Positions 19,596 through 30,754 of a stretch of DNA of 64,000 bases are shown here, piece by piece. Below the pieces are notes generated by a model. It saw only the letters and a list, made by a program, of their open reading frames with translations, ran no database searches and was not told where the DNA came from. Each line of letters opens with the position of its first letter. Position 1 is the stretch's first letter. Origin of the DNA: Cladobotryum mycophilum (Eukaryota > Ascomycota > Sordariomycetes > Hypocreales > Hypocreaceae); the NCBI GenBank assembly GCA_036429605.1, contig JAVFKD010000004.1, forward strand, positions 3,038,001 to 3,102,000, given 5' to 3'. A program made the translations under genes and the position numbers.

Positions 19596-21797
19596 TTAGA
19601 CAAGCTTCAACCATTTTTGAGAATGGTCAACCCATAAATTCGCTTGTTTCAAACTCTCCGTCCTAAAGACTCCGACTCTCTTATAAACTGAAAGGCCCGT
19701 CTTATCCACATCATTAGTTTGAGTGACAAGGAGGCCTATAGGGAATGACGGTGGAGAGAATTTCCGCTCATCCGGCTCACCATCAGGGATGCAAGCAAGA
19801 GCGAGAACAACTGCTACAACGTCAACTATTCCACTGAGCTGGCTTGCTTCAATCGGCTTCCATGTTCCGTCTCGACCATATCCGGAGGGCGTCGCAGCAT
19901 CTATTGACCCTTTCGCTGCAACTACCCCATTGCTGTGCATGACATCCACAGGGAAAGATTTATCATCATAAAGAGGATCAATCACCAGTCGCAGAGTAAC
20001 TGGATACAATGAGGCAGAGAGAACGATCCAACCATCCTTGAGCCCACCGAATGTGTCCACCCCTGTGGGTACTGCGTGGACTTCCCGAGTGGTGCACTGG
20101 CTCACAAACGGCTTCACGCAATTCATGTCCCAGTCAATTTCTCCCTGCCATGCTGCCCAGCTCCATGATGGCGCTCTCCATGTAGCTGGTTTAGACGCTT
20201 CAAAGGTGGTCGCCCAAAACATCCCACGCAACAAATCACCCCTCCAAAGTCCAGCGACGTATTCGTCATCAAGCGCGGGACTGAAGCTACGAGCCAGACC
20301 AGAAATAGCCGGAAATTTGTCATCACCATAGGTCAGTTGACGCTGTGTATATTGACCGACCAGAGCTCGCCATGTTGCATAGAGATGCTCCCTTTTCTTT
20401 TCCTTTTCTTCGGGGGATGAACTCGCCGCGGGCGGCAAAAACAGAGCGTGCCAGCCACGAACATTCGTATAAGTGTTTTCGTTGTGCTCAAGACGACGCT
20501 CGGTCTGGCATCGGAAGAAAGAGGTCTTGTCATCAAAGTAAAGGACCCTCGTGGACATGATGTCTTCCTGGAAAGTCCAGCCTCGAGTTGCCCACGTACG
20601 AGTGCGTACGTGGGTAGGAAGATCAGCATCCCAGGTACGGACATCATCCAAAGACGACAAGAGGTACGTCCCTGACACACGAATACCTTTCTTGCGTGAT
20701 TGGAATGGAACAATGGCATAGGGCTCAACCTTGGTTCGGGAAAGGAACCCTGAATGAGACGAGTCCCCCGCGGCTGCGACGACGGTAAGATGGGCGTTTC
20801 TGTACACGGAAAACATGGCTGCCGCCTCATTCTCCCAGTCGACCGGGTCGCCTTGGATGATGCACAACGCATCGATCCAAAGATATCGTATGCCCAGGCG
20901 ACGTGCTAGGAAAACCAAGTCCCGAAGGGTTGCTGGCATGATGCTTGTCGGTATACCTAGTTGGTGCTGGGAAAATGTATCCTTTGTAGTTTTGAGGTAA
21001 GGTTCGGCCGGGGACTCGAGTCCCCAGCAGTAGCTCAGGGCAATGTAGGGCATTGACTCGTGAAGCGATGCACCGGGAACCAGACGAGGAACAGAATTGC
21101 CAGTGTCACCTACATCCAGGAGTCGAGTAGGAAGACTTCTTGGACCTGAGGCTTGGCACTTTGTGTGCTCATCGTCGCATGTACGCAGCCATTTCTTCAA
21201 AAGGTTAATACAGGCAGGATCAAGAGCATCCGAGGGTGGCATTCGCAGAGAGATGCCCAATAATTCTGAAACGTTTGCTATATCTCACATTACATTGGTA
21301 TCTTGACACGCAGCAGCATAGGATCTAGCAACAAGCCACGGGGACATACCATCTCCCTGATATACCATAGCTACCTGCCTCCACGGATGTGGCCAAGCCT
21401 CTGACTCGAACTCCAACTTTAGTCGCCAAATTCCATCCTTCTCATTGTTGTAAGTATCATCCGTCAACTCGGTCATGTAGTGGCTGTATTCCGCAACTTC
21501 GGACCTCATATCATAGGCGCGGTGTTTCAGTTTAACCGTTATTTGCTTTCCAGTCGCTGCTGTTATTTTATTCTTGAGCTGTACAGTGAGTCTTTTCTGA
21601 ATGAAGAAGCATAAATACTTGCAGAATGTGCATCCTGCTTGAGCTGAAGTGCTAAATATTGGGAGGTCGGGGTAGGTATCCGTTCGCGCCCATGGAGTCG
21701 AGGAAGATGACCAGCCGTCAGCATCCCCCGCAACATCATCAAACACAATCCCCCGACATTCGTTACAGAGTGTCGATGCAGTAGCTATGGCATTCAT
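19596..21797 (-). CDS. HET-domain (heterokaryon incompatibility) protein
   Basis: Exons 21797-21350 and 19596-21277 join across a 72-nt intron (GTATGT...ATATAG, phase 1), giving 709 residues. The first exon holds a Cys-rich start (TLCNECRGIVFDD; AGCTFCKYLCFF) common at the head of HET proteins. From about residue 225 the HET domain shows its signature blocks: YIALSYCWG, LGIRYLWIDALCIIQGD, DWENEAAAMFSVYRNAHLTV and TRGWTFQEDIMSTRVLYF. HET proteins trigger programmed death when genetically different fungal cells fuse; most family members are untested. The C-terminal 300 residues vary between members. A downstream in-frame start would miss the Cys-rich part, so the ATG at 21797 is preferred. It is divergent from the exonuclease gene. 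Confidence 0.85.
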
Positions 21798-22168
21798 GAT
21801 GAAGTGGTAAAATAGTTGGTAACTGTGATAGAAAGAGCTAGCAAATGTCAGCGGTTTGTGAGCCGTCCATGAGGTGGCAGTGCCCGGAAATTTAAGCTGA
21901 GATGACTGATGAGGCCGGCGCTTAAGGATTGATGTGAATGGTTGGTCTGATTTGTCAAGATAGTGAACGGATATGTGTAAGTCCAGCTCCGGTCTTCATG
22001 CAGCCCAAAGCCTGACCAGGGTCACCAGGCTGAGCCCAATCTCCTCCGGATTGTCAGAGGGGAAACCCCGCTTCTTCACTTTTGTTATCAGTTACAGAGG
22101 AGCTTCAAAGCTTGTATTTATATGCCCCTCATTGTTAATACTTCCTCTCTATCATTCATCATTGACAT
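21798..22168. promoter_or_regulatory. Divergent promoter region, HET gene / exonuclease gene
   Basis: These 371 nt between two outward-facing starts must hold both promoters. No specific site is recognised. Confidence 0.4.
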
Positions 22169-23026
22169 ATGTCCAACATGTCCAACACCACATCAACTAC
22201 TACATCTATACTTATTTCTACCGCTACAGCACTTGAAGCGCTTCTTTCCTTGATACACCCGTCCTGTACGCTCTACCTAGACCTTGAAGGGAAGGATCTT
22301 AGCCGTGATGGAAACCTCTCCATCATAACTCTCCTTGTTTATGATACAGAGTGGATCGTGAGACTTGTTGACGTTTTGGCTCTCGGGGCATCAACCTTCA
22401 CCATAGCCTCCCCAGATGGAAAGACTCTCAAGTCCATCTTTGAAGACCCCAATATCCCCAAATGTTTCTGGGATGTCCGGAATGATGCCGATGCTCTGTG
22501 GGCTCACTACCAAGTCGATCTCGCTGGCGTTGTCGACATTCAACTTCTCGAGAATGCATCCCGTGTTGGTGACAAGATGTATATTCGCGGGCTGGATAAA
22601 TGCATTCAGTACGACTTGAAACCAGGCACCAGGGAGCTCAAGCGTTGGCTAAAAATTAAGAAGGATATCAAGAGTCGCTTTTCTGGTGATCTGTTTGCCA
22701 TCCGTCCGATGGAAGCCAAGACGATTGAGTACTGCACCAATGATGTCGTCCATTTGCCGGCCTTGCATAAGCTCTATCGAGGTCGTCTCGATCGTCTCTG
22801 GCTTTCGAGGGTGAAGGAGGAAAGTGCACAGCGGGTTAGAGAGGCTCACTCTCCAGGTTATGAACCTCGGTCGCCATCGAAGACGCTGGGGCCGTGGGGC
22901 TCTTCAACCAAGCATTTACGGACGTTGGACGATATACTCGATGAATTGGAGGGGCTAGGAATGGATGAGCTTGAACAGGAGATTTTAGGTGAGGATGATT
23001 TCGATTTTGACGACTTTAGGTTCTGA
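22169..23026 (+). CDS. 3'-5' exonuclease-domain protein (DEDDy, RNase D-like)
   Basis: A single exon of 285 residues. The three exonuclease motifs of the DEDDy superfamily are visible. Exo I is LYLDLEGKDLSRDG (Asp38 and Glu40). Exo II is FWDVRNDADALWAHY with DIQLLENA after it (Asp106 or Asp108). Exo III is TIEYCTNDVVHLP (Tyr188, Asp192). This arrangement matches the RNase D / EXD1-like 3'-5' exonucleases of fungi. The acidic, low-complexity C-terminus (DELEQEILGEDDFDFDDFRF) follows the domain. The first two in-frame ATGs (MSNMSN) are close together; the first is used. Substrate (RNA or DNA) cannot be told from sequence. It is divergently transcribed from the HET gene. Confidence 0.8.
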   Translation: MSNMSNTTSTTTSILISTATALEALLSLIHPSCTLYLDLEGKDLSRDGNLSIITLLVYDTEWIVRLVDVLALGASTFTIASPDGKTLKSIFEDPNIPKCFWDVRNDADALWAHYQVDLAGVVDIQLLENASRVGDKMYIRGLDKCIQYDLKPGTRELKRWLKIKKDIKSRFSGDLFAIRPMEAKTIEYCTNDVVHLPALHKLYRGRLDRLWLSRVKEESAQRVREAHSPGYEPRSPSKTLGPWGSSTKHLRTLDDILDELEGLGMDELEQEILGEDDFDFDDFRF

Positions 23027-23903
23027 GTGATGGAGCCTTTTGCCCTCAAGACTCAAGATGACAGCCGGGGCAACTCCCGTCCTCATAGTTAATACAAAGT
23101 GGCATATGGCAATTCTTACTATCAGTTTTATCGCCTTCATACTTACATGTCGTTCGACCGCTTATGCATTCTCCGCCTGCTGATTGATGAACGCCCAATT
23201 ATACTTGTTAGACAACCGTGTAGTAAATTATCGCGTGTCACTTACACATCCGAGCAGCAGAAGGGAATAGAAGAAGCCTCGACAAGCTGGATAATACATG
23301 GTAACGAAGAAAAGTACGTATGTATACCCAAAAGCAGCGAGTTGGTCGTTCAAAATCTAGAGAAATAGATTTGCTCAGACAGTATGCTGAGCAGACAAAG
23401 ATGTCTATAGACTAATTAAGCAGCGGATACGTAGGCATTTATATAAGCAATTTATCTTCTTTCTCTCCCTCTTGAATGTACCTTGCGCAGCTGAAAAGGA
23501 AACATACATGCAAGCGCATGACGATGGTATTCAGACAGACGACTCCGTTGCAATTGCCGTAGATTTTCGGTTCAGCGTCATCAAATTGGTCGACTGAAAC
23601 ACGACCCGTTCGAAACCCGACTCCCACCCCCGGAACCAGGGAATTGAGGGGGAAAGGGGGTCGCGGAGTTCAGATCTTGTCTCTCGACTTCACCTATGCG
23701 TTCATCATGAGTTCATAGAACAAGACTATTGACGTGGAATGAAATATTTGCGTTGGTTCCTCATGTTGCGTCTTCTATTTTACTTGTATAGCTGCCTAAG
23801 GGATGATTTTCTCAAAGTCGTAGATGCAGGCGGTTCATTCCCCACAGCTTACGTGTCATACTCGTACCGAAGCAACAGCGAAAGTGAGATGTATACAACG
23901 TGT
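23027..23903. other. Convergent spacer, no gene seen
   Basis: About 880 nt between the exonuclease and aldoxime dehydratase stop codons. Small open frames have no recognisable content. Confidence 0.4.
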
Positions 23904-25058
23904 TCATCCCCTTCGGAACAAATCTTCATAGGGCATCAATCCAGTTCCCTCGGAACATCCCACATACTCCGCCTCAAACTCGTCCCTCTTCAATATCGCA
24001 GCCTCGACCGAGAGCTGGGCGCCACCCTTGCCCGCGCCAAACAGCTCCGGATTCTTGTAGTACTTTTCCGTCGTCATGCGAATCTTGAAGTGGTCGCGGG
24101 TAGTCCTTCCCGAGTACTCAAAGGCCGACAGGTCCAGGTAGTAGACAAGCTGGCTGTGGACCTGGTCGTCGGCCTCCAGAGACAGGGAGTCGTTTATCGG
24201 CGTGGCGGCCCGGACGTTGCGAAAGGACAGGACGCCGTGCTTGTTCCGATCCTCGTCCAAAGTCTTCATCCATGCATGTACGAAATGATTAAAGTGCTCT
24301 TTCCAAACTTTGCGTTCATCATCCGTTATTCGAGTGTAGTCTTGGTACTCCCATGCATAGAACATGTTATCAATACCATGAGACAAAATGACTCTGCCAT
24401 GATGAATGGCCGGGCTCTCATTACTGCTCTTATCGTGGGGAATTCCATCTCGAAGCACGACGCTCTCCTTTTTGGCAATCGGCTCGGGGACATCGCCCTT
24501 CTCCTTGCGTGCCTGGAGCTGCGCCTCTGTCACAAACCGCGACTCAAATCCATCCGTCTGGTAATCGATCATGCGCTCGCGATATCTGCCCCAGTACTTC
24601 TTCTCGGGGCCGATATCCTTGTATTCGACGCTGGACAGCTCCGGTACACCAGAGATTCCAGTCCCCTTGGGTCCGCCCGTGGCATGCATGAATCGCCGAG
24701 GATTCACTCGCATGACCTCTCGCCACACACCAGCATCTGGCTCGAGTTCAGACCAGAACTTGATCACTTCGGGACTCTGCCACCACTTGTCGTAGTCGGA
24801 GCTGGAGAACCAGTATGCTCGATAGACTACGGTGCTGTGGTAGGGTGTCGTGCCCTCCGGTCGCTTCGGAAGTATGGTGGTTTCCACATGACCGGGTCCA
24901 TGGCCGAGTGTGAAGTGCTGTCGCAGATCCTCTACTTTCTTTCTTTTCTCTAGCGGAATTTGGTCCTCGTGATATTGAACGCCAAACTGTGCGATGATGA
25001 GAGGTGTTGAGTCTGAGAGGGCCGCTTTGGCATCCACGAGGGAGATTGTTGAAGACAT
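23904..25058 (-). CDS. Heme-containing aldoxime dehydratase (phenylacetaldoxime dehydratase family)
   Basis: A single exon of 384 residues from the ATG at 25058 (MSSTISLVDAKAAL); the frame extends upstream only from non-ATG codons. Conserved blocks are IAQFGVQYHED, LGHGPGHVETT, YRAYWFSSSDYDKWW, GVWREVMRVNPRRFM, KYWGRYRERM, EHFNHFVHAWMKTL, GVLSFRNVRA and HSQLVYYLDLSAFEYSG. This order and spacing match the Dehydratase_hem family (OxdB type), which removes water from aldoximes (R-CH=N-OH) to give nitriles on a directly substrate-bound ferrous heme. The His-rich EHFNHFVHAW segment probably supplies the proximal heme ligand. No nitrilase or nitrile hydratase is visible next door. The opposite strand carries a long shadow frame (23739-24953) that is not a gene. 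Its place beside GST and oxidoreductase genes suggests detoxification or nitrogen scavenging. Confidence 0.8.
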   Translation of the reverse strand: MSSTISLVDAKAALSDSTPLIIAQFGVQYHEDQIPLEKRKKVEDLRQHFTLGHGPGHVETTILPKRPEGTTPYHSTVVYRAYWFSSSDYDKWWQSPEVIKFWSELEPDAGVWREVMRVNPRRFMHATGGPKGTGISGVPELSSVEYKDIGPEKKYWGRYRERMIDYQTDGFESRFVTEAQLQARKEKGDVPEPIAKKESVVLRDGIPHDKSSNESPAIHHGRVILSHGIDNMFYAWEYQDYTRITDDERKVWKEHFNHFVHAWMKTLDEDRNKHGVLSFRNVRAATPINDSLSLEADDQVHSQLVYYLDLSAFEYSGRTTRDHFKIRMTTEKYYKNPELFGAGKGGAQLSVEAAILKRDEFEAEYVGCSEGTGLMPYEDLFRRG

Positions 25059-25878
25059 GGCTGGTAAATGTATGCTGTATTGGTGTTCACGACTGGACAA
25101 CTAGAATGCAACACAGGATCAAGTTCGCCGTGAAGCTTAGCGGTTATAATAAGGTATTGGCGTTGTCAGATCCATCACGGGCATATTTATAACCACCTCT
25201 TCTATCCTCGTTTTTCCGTCTACTTACAAACACCAGCAGGATTGGCTACCACCACAAGTCGTATACTTTTGCCACGCACAATTGTGTATCATCTGACTCT
25301 TCACTACCCATGCATCTAGAGCGTTCTATTCCCAGTGAAGAAACTTATTCCGCCAAGGCCCAAGGGGACAGAGGGGGACAGAGGGGATATTCAGCTTTAG
25401 CGATGTAAGCGAGCGTATCGGGTGAAGCCATATGCAAGGAGGAATTGCCTGAGAGTCGATTGGCAGGCTTCGCTCTATCCGGTGTGACATACTGTCATCA
25501 CTGACCCATCATTACGTGATGCGGTGAAACATGCTGAACAACCGGTCCCGCAGGCAGTGATTTATAATAAACGGCAAAGATTTGAATGCCGGAAATGTCA
25601 ATTTCAGCCACCAAAAGGTGCATGTGTTGGGCTTATGGTGGAGAATGCATGTTTTGACGACGGGTATTAGCCTTCGTATCCCGAATAGGCTATCCAGCCC
25701 CTCCACACACAAACAGTATTACGAGAAAGAATATTTATGGCATGAGGTACGCAAATTATTTATCAAGCTACATCACGATGCATCAATTTATTCAAGAGAA
25801 AATCTCATTCGTTAAAGACTATGTTAAAGTGCTTCATAGGTTGATGACTACAGTCTACATTGGATGAAGCCCCCTAGT
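25059..25878. other. Intergenic, promoter side of aldoxime dehydratase
   Basis: About 820 nt with no supported gene. It contains the upstream region of the dehydratase and the 3' region of the GST gene, both on the minus strand. Confidence 0.4.
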
Positions 25879-26781
25879 CTAAGCCTTCTTGACAAGATTC
25901 TCCTTGATATAAGCAGCAATGTTGGGTCGTGCCTCAAACGCCTTTCGGAACTTGACAATTTCATCCGGAAGAGTTGCCTAAAGCACGCAAAGAGTGAGCA
26001 GACGTCCAACCGGAAGGGAGGGGGTAGGGGGTTGGCAACTTACCGGCAAAGATCCAATCCTCTCGTTGTTGTCAATGGACTGGTAGATGGCGAAATCGGC
26101 ATAGGTAACGCGGTCGCCCAGAAGATAAGGACCGTTGCGTTCAGCATAATACTTGGCGAGGGTGTCGTAGTACTTGGGGACTGTCTTGTTCTTGAACTCG
26201 TCCGAGGGACCAGAGATGTTGGGTACCCATGCAGCCTACACAGCGTTCGTTAGTTCAGTGCCGGGGCATCAGTAGATGCAGTGAAGGTGGTGATGACTCA
26301 CTCTCCAGTCAATGTAAATGTCCGCTACGGCGTCAACGACGTATTTCTCAATGGGAGTTGCGCCATCATAACTGCCCAGGTCCTGAGCCAGGTATCGCAG
26401 GATGGGAATGTGCTGCGTAGGATTAGACTCCGTCATCTGGTTCTACAAAAGGTGAAGCTCGGCTGACCTGGTTCAGAATGTGTCCCTTGTACTCAAGCGC
26501 GGGAAGCTTTCCAGTCCTAGTAATATCCTTTTCCTGCAAGGGCTCGCTCTCATTGGCCCAAGTTGCATCGTAGGTATAGAGGATATCCTTGAAGTCAACG
26601 CCTGCATCTCTCAGGAAGAGTCTTAATAGACGTGTTAGTGCTCAATTCAAAATGAATACAAGTGGTATCTTGAAGGTTCGAATAAATAAGGGTGTGAAAG
26701 TTGCGTCACTCACCTCACGACTTCACCACGGCCAAGTCTACCAAGGCTAAAGTAGTGGAGGACAGGAGTTGTAGCAGCCAT
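25879..26781 (-). CDS. Glutathione S-transferase
   Basis: Five exons (26781-26714, 26621-26468, 26412-26302, 26235-26044, 25977-25879), all with GT...AG borders and matching phases, give 207 residues. The N-terminal thioredoxin-like domain starts PVLHYFSLGRLGRGEVVRLF with the catalytic-type Tyr near residue 9, followed by GKLPALEYKGHILNQHIPIL, the cis-Pro/glutathione-binding strand and helix. The C-terminal all-helical domain contains GPYLLGDRVTYADFAIYQSI, the N-capping box/hydrophobic staple of GSTs, and ends ARPNIAAYIKENLVKKA. Layout and length resemble sigma-like fungal GSTs. It conjugates glutathione to electrophiles or acts as a peroxidase in the cytosol. It is divergent from the PNPOx-FNR gene with an 864-nt shared upstream region. 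Confidence 0.85.
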
Positions 26782-27645
26782 CTTTGATGTGTAGTTGAGC
26801 AGTTTCGCGGTAAAAGTTCTAGTGAAAGGAAGTTCAAGTTGTATGAAAAGAAAGCTTAGAGAGATGATTGTAATGAGAAATAAACTGAAGGGGCCGAGTT
26901 CTTCATATTTATATCGTGAAAAGGCGTCAACTACTCCTCATCCCAAGGGCTCGATGTATGGGCGTCATCGCAGTTCAATATGCCATTGGCTCCTTTCGGG
27001 AAGCTTGCCTAACCATTTTGGTCCAAGCATTTGGAATCATTTGGAATATGAGGAATAAATGGTAGCGAAAGCCAAAGCGACCCCATTCATGTACGTGCGG
27101 CCGCATTACCTCCACTCTCTATTGGGGGGTTTAATGCGGGGAGGGGGACCTGGAACGTTGCTGATGGTAACCTCCAGCCTAACCTACAACCCTATGATGG
27201 CTGGTGATGAAGACAGTAGAGTCATCATGAAGAGTGTCAACACCTACGAAAAAATAATAAAAATACAATAAAAATGAGAGAAATGGTAGGAGAAAATGGA
27301 AATGATCAAATAACTCACTAATCTAATTGGCAATTGCTCGCGTCATCTATGGTGCCAACAACAACACATTTTTCTCCCACTCAACGCCGAATGGTCTTGA
27401 ACTACAGCAAGCTATGCATACTGTGCGCCACGTTTGGACAAATGGTTTGGAATCTTTTTGAAGATGAAAGGATTCGACGACTAAAGAGACATGAAAACAC
27501 ACCACGGACCCATAAACCCACCCGAACCCCCGTCGGATGATTCCAAACAAATGTCCATGTAGACAAGAAAACTCAACAAAGACAAGACAAATAACAATCA
27601 CTCATTCATCTCAAAAACCCAGGGTCGCATCCAATCTCAGTCACA
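26782..27645. promoter_or_regulatory. Divergent promoter region, GST / PNPOx-FNR flavoprotein
   Basis: 864 nt between two outward-facing starts. A shared promoter would allow co-regulation of two redox/detox genes. No binding site is claimed. Confidence 0.35.
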
Positions 27646-29666
27646 ATGGCAGCAGCGGCAACAACAGCGGGAGTTCAAGGTTGGCATCCGGGTGAAGTAT
27701 TTGTGCAGCGTAAGCTTGGGTACGCCGACGCCGTCAAGGATAGCTACCTGGTGATCCGAAACTACATGCCCGAGCAGCACCGCATCTTTCACACTTCAAA
27801 TCTCCCCTTCATCCCCCTCACCACAATTGACGAGCAAGGGCGTCCATGGGCTTCCATAGTTGCGGGGGCTACCGGAGAGATAGGTTTCGTAAAGAGCCCC
27901 GATGCCAATACACTGACCGTCAATGCCCGGCTTTGGAATGGCGACCCTCTTCTGGGCACAGTCAAAGCATGGGCTGAAGAAGCCCCACGCCCACACAGAT
28001 TCTTGACCGCTGGCCTGGGAATCGAGTTCCCAACGAGGCGACGCAACAAGTTCGCAGGTTCGATAAGAGACCTGAAAGCGTTGTCGGATCTCGATGTGAA
28101 GTTTGACTTGTATGTCAATGAGACCGTTGGGTAAGTAGTAAAAGCGAAATGGCACACGGTATGCTCGCTGGACAATAAAAGATCATCTCTAACCACTGTG
28201 AGCATTTGTGGGACAACAGAAACTGCCCCAAGTACATCAACGTTCGCCAATTCACCCCTTATCCGAAGACGCAACCCTCAATCGCGTATCGAAACTTGCA
28301 TATGACACCATCCGATAGACTACCCGACGATGTGATTCAGTTTATCACCAGTGCCGACAACGTTTTTGTTGGATCCATTTACCACTCTCAGCCGAGTACA
28401 GCCGACAAGTTTCCTTCGCATGCCGGAATGAATGCAAGGGCAGGGCTACCTGGTTTTATACGTGTCAGTCCATCCAATGGTCGCAGCGTAGTCGTCCCGG
28501 AATACTCTGGAAACAGATTCAACTCGAGCCTGGGCAACATCGAATGCAGCGGCCTGGCAGCTTTCACAATGGTATCCTTCACAACGGGCGATGTCTTGTA
28601 CCTAACTGGTAGGACAAAGATATTGATCGGTCCACCAGCTCTCGAAATCATGGCGAGGCACGCAAGTCTGACCATAATGGAAACTACCGGATACATCTTC
28701 ATACGAGATGCTCTCCCAGTTCGGCAACAGCCCGGGACTGAGGTTGAGCGCAGTCCCTATAGTCCCAAAGTCAAATACCTAATTGACGAACCAGAGGCTC
28801 AATCGTCTGCCGCTGGAGGACACAAAGTGAAGCTGAAGAGTGCAGTGCAGCTCTCAGATGATCTTGCTGTCTTCAGATTCGAGGTTGCTACGAAGCAAGA
28901 CGTCCCTGGCCTCAAGATTCGACCGGGGCAGGCCATTGTCCTGGATTTCATGGATTGGATAGGTCCGCCTGAATATCACCACATGGCCAATTCAGCGCCA
29001 GGGTCTATCAACGATGACCGTGTGCGAACATGGACAGTATCAAGCGCCCACGAAGAAGGGGATGCCACGTGGTTCGACATGACAATGCGAGAAATGAAGG
29101 GGGGCGCTGTGACGGGGGCCTTATTTGACGTCCTGAGAAAGAGTCCGGCAAACAAATGGGGTGACTTTGTTCAAATTGATGTCGAAGCTGTTGCAGATGT
29201 TGTTGGTGTCACGGGCGATTTTTTCTTAGGACAAGGAAGTATCAGGACACTTTGGGTAGCGGGTGGCATTGGCATCACTCCTTTCTTGGCCATGTTTAGC
29301 GCGTTGGCCAAGCGCGGATGCGACACCGAAGCTGACGTTTCACTTGCATTATCGACCAGGGAGCCCGAGCTCATGCTGACCCTGATTCATGAGTCGCTGG
29401 GTGAGTCTGCATTGAGGGGCAAGATCAGGATCGACATATTTACCAAGAACGAGCATGTCCCTATTGTGGGGGAGTTTGATAAGAATAAGGGGAACATGGA
29501 AATCATACTGCACAAGGGCAGAGTCACTCAGGAGTACTGGGCGGCAGCCGCTCAAGACCGGGACGTCTTCATTTGTGGTCCGGGAGGGTTTGGTGATGCA
29601 GCCGTGGAGGGTCTGAGAGCGGTAGGTGTCTCAAATGATAGGCTACACCGAGAAGGCTTCTACTAA
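27646..29666 (+). CDS. Flavoprotein fusion: PNPOx-like split-barrel plus ferredoxin-NADP reductase-type module
   Basis: Exons 27646-28130 and 28220-29666 (intron GTAAGT...ACAACAG, phase 2) give 643 residues. Residues about 40-300 form a pyridoxamine-phosphate-oxidase-like FMN-binding barrel: PLTTIDEQGRPWASIVAG, GNCPKYINVRQF across the splice, FVGSIYHSQPSTADKFPSHA, LGNIECSGLAAFTMVSFTTG and VLYLTGRTKIL. From about residue 325 comes an FNR-type module: LAVFRFEVATKQ, RPGQAIVLDF, RVRTWTVSSAHEEG (FAD), LWVAGGIGITPFLAMFSAL (NAD(P)H) and VFICGPGGFGDAAVEG. No Cys-rich 2Fe-2S tail follows. Similar fusions occur in bacteria and fungi and are mostly uncharacterised; a reductase feeding electrons to a bound flavin is the natural guess. 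The start is the first ATG. Confidence 0.8.
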
Positions 29667-30754
29667 AGGAATAACTGCGCTGTATGCAATAGCTCGAGGG
29701 TGCTTAAGTAATAGCACAACTCGCTTTAGTCCGTGCACTGTTATGCAAGTTTGATTGATGATGGGAGTGGCGTCCAAGCGTCCGCAGTGACCAGGTCCAA
29801 GTACTTTTAGCTGCGGCAGCTTAAGCAAAGACGTAGAAAGGAAAATCTAGACGCGCTCTTTCATAATTTCTATGCATACAACTAAAACGGATTCGGGTTC
29901 GGACATTTGATGTTTCCCGTCGAGGTCGAGGTCGAGGTCGAGGTCGAGGTGGGAGGGAAGGAGGGAAGAGCCAACACATTCCATTCTGCCAAATTGCATG
30001 TTACTTGTACCTGCACTGCCTATATGAAGATTCGTTAATGTTATTATATTACTAAGGAAGATTGCCCGCCTTAATCAATGACTTGCCAAAACGAGGCAGG
30101 AACTGTCGACCGCAGCCCCCCCTCCACTCCCTTGGCAATTGGCAATGGCCTATGACAAACCCTGAAGATGATCGATCTCAACACCAACACCAACACCAAC
30201 ATCAACGTCAACATCGACACAAACAGCGAGCGCATTCTTCATACATCCCGACTTACCCGATTCGGTGACGTACCTACCTTAGGCTAGCACTGCAGAAAAG
30301 AACATCGACCCGTTCATCGCATGAGTAACTGGGGCCCTCCCTTTTGCTCTCAGCTGCTGTGCAACAAAACAATGCGCAGTTCTCTGCTAAGACAGGGATC
30401 CGACTTACCAAAAGCGGGCTACCCGATACTGAATTCTGTTTCCATATCACCTTAGCTTGGCAACGCACGGCAGAAGACAGACGCTACACCAAAATGTAGG
30501 CACGTTGACCTCACCACTATTTGTCCACTGGTGAGACATGCATCAGGAAAACCCCCACACGGGAAGATTTTCCTTCTCCTGCGTGGACTTTTTTCTTTTA
30601 TTATGTTGGGCGTCCCTCTCGCTCCGACGATCCATTCGCAGGAAATCCCCATGCAGCATTGTTTGTATCGCCTCAATCCAGATTCAAGGTATTGAGTGCT
30701 TCCGTTCTTTAAACATCCACCAAAGGCGGCAACGCCAAAAGCTGTCTGCCCATC
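29667..30754. other. Intergenic, upstream of ABC transporter
   Basis: About 1.1 kb, with no gene supported. It holds a short (GAGGTC)n tract at 29920-29950 and a CAACAC/CAACAT-type repeat at about 30178-30220. The second half should contain the ABC transporter promoter and leader. Confidence 0.4.

Noticed and set aside
23739..24953. Plus-strand 404-codon open frame
   Set aside because: Exactly antisense to the aldoxime dehydratase, which has clear family motifs; the shadow has none.
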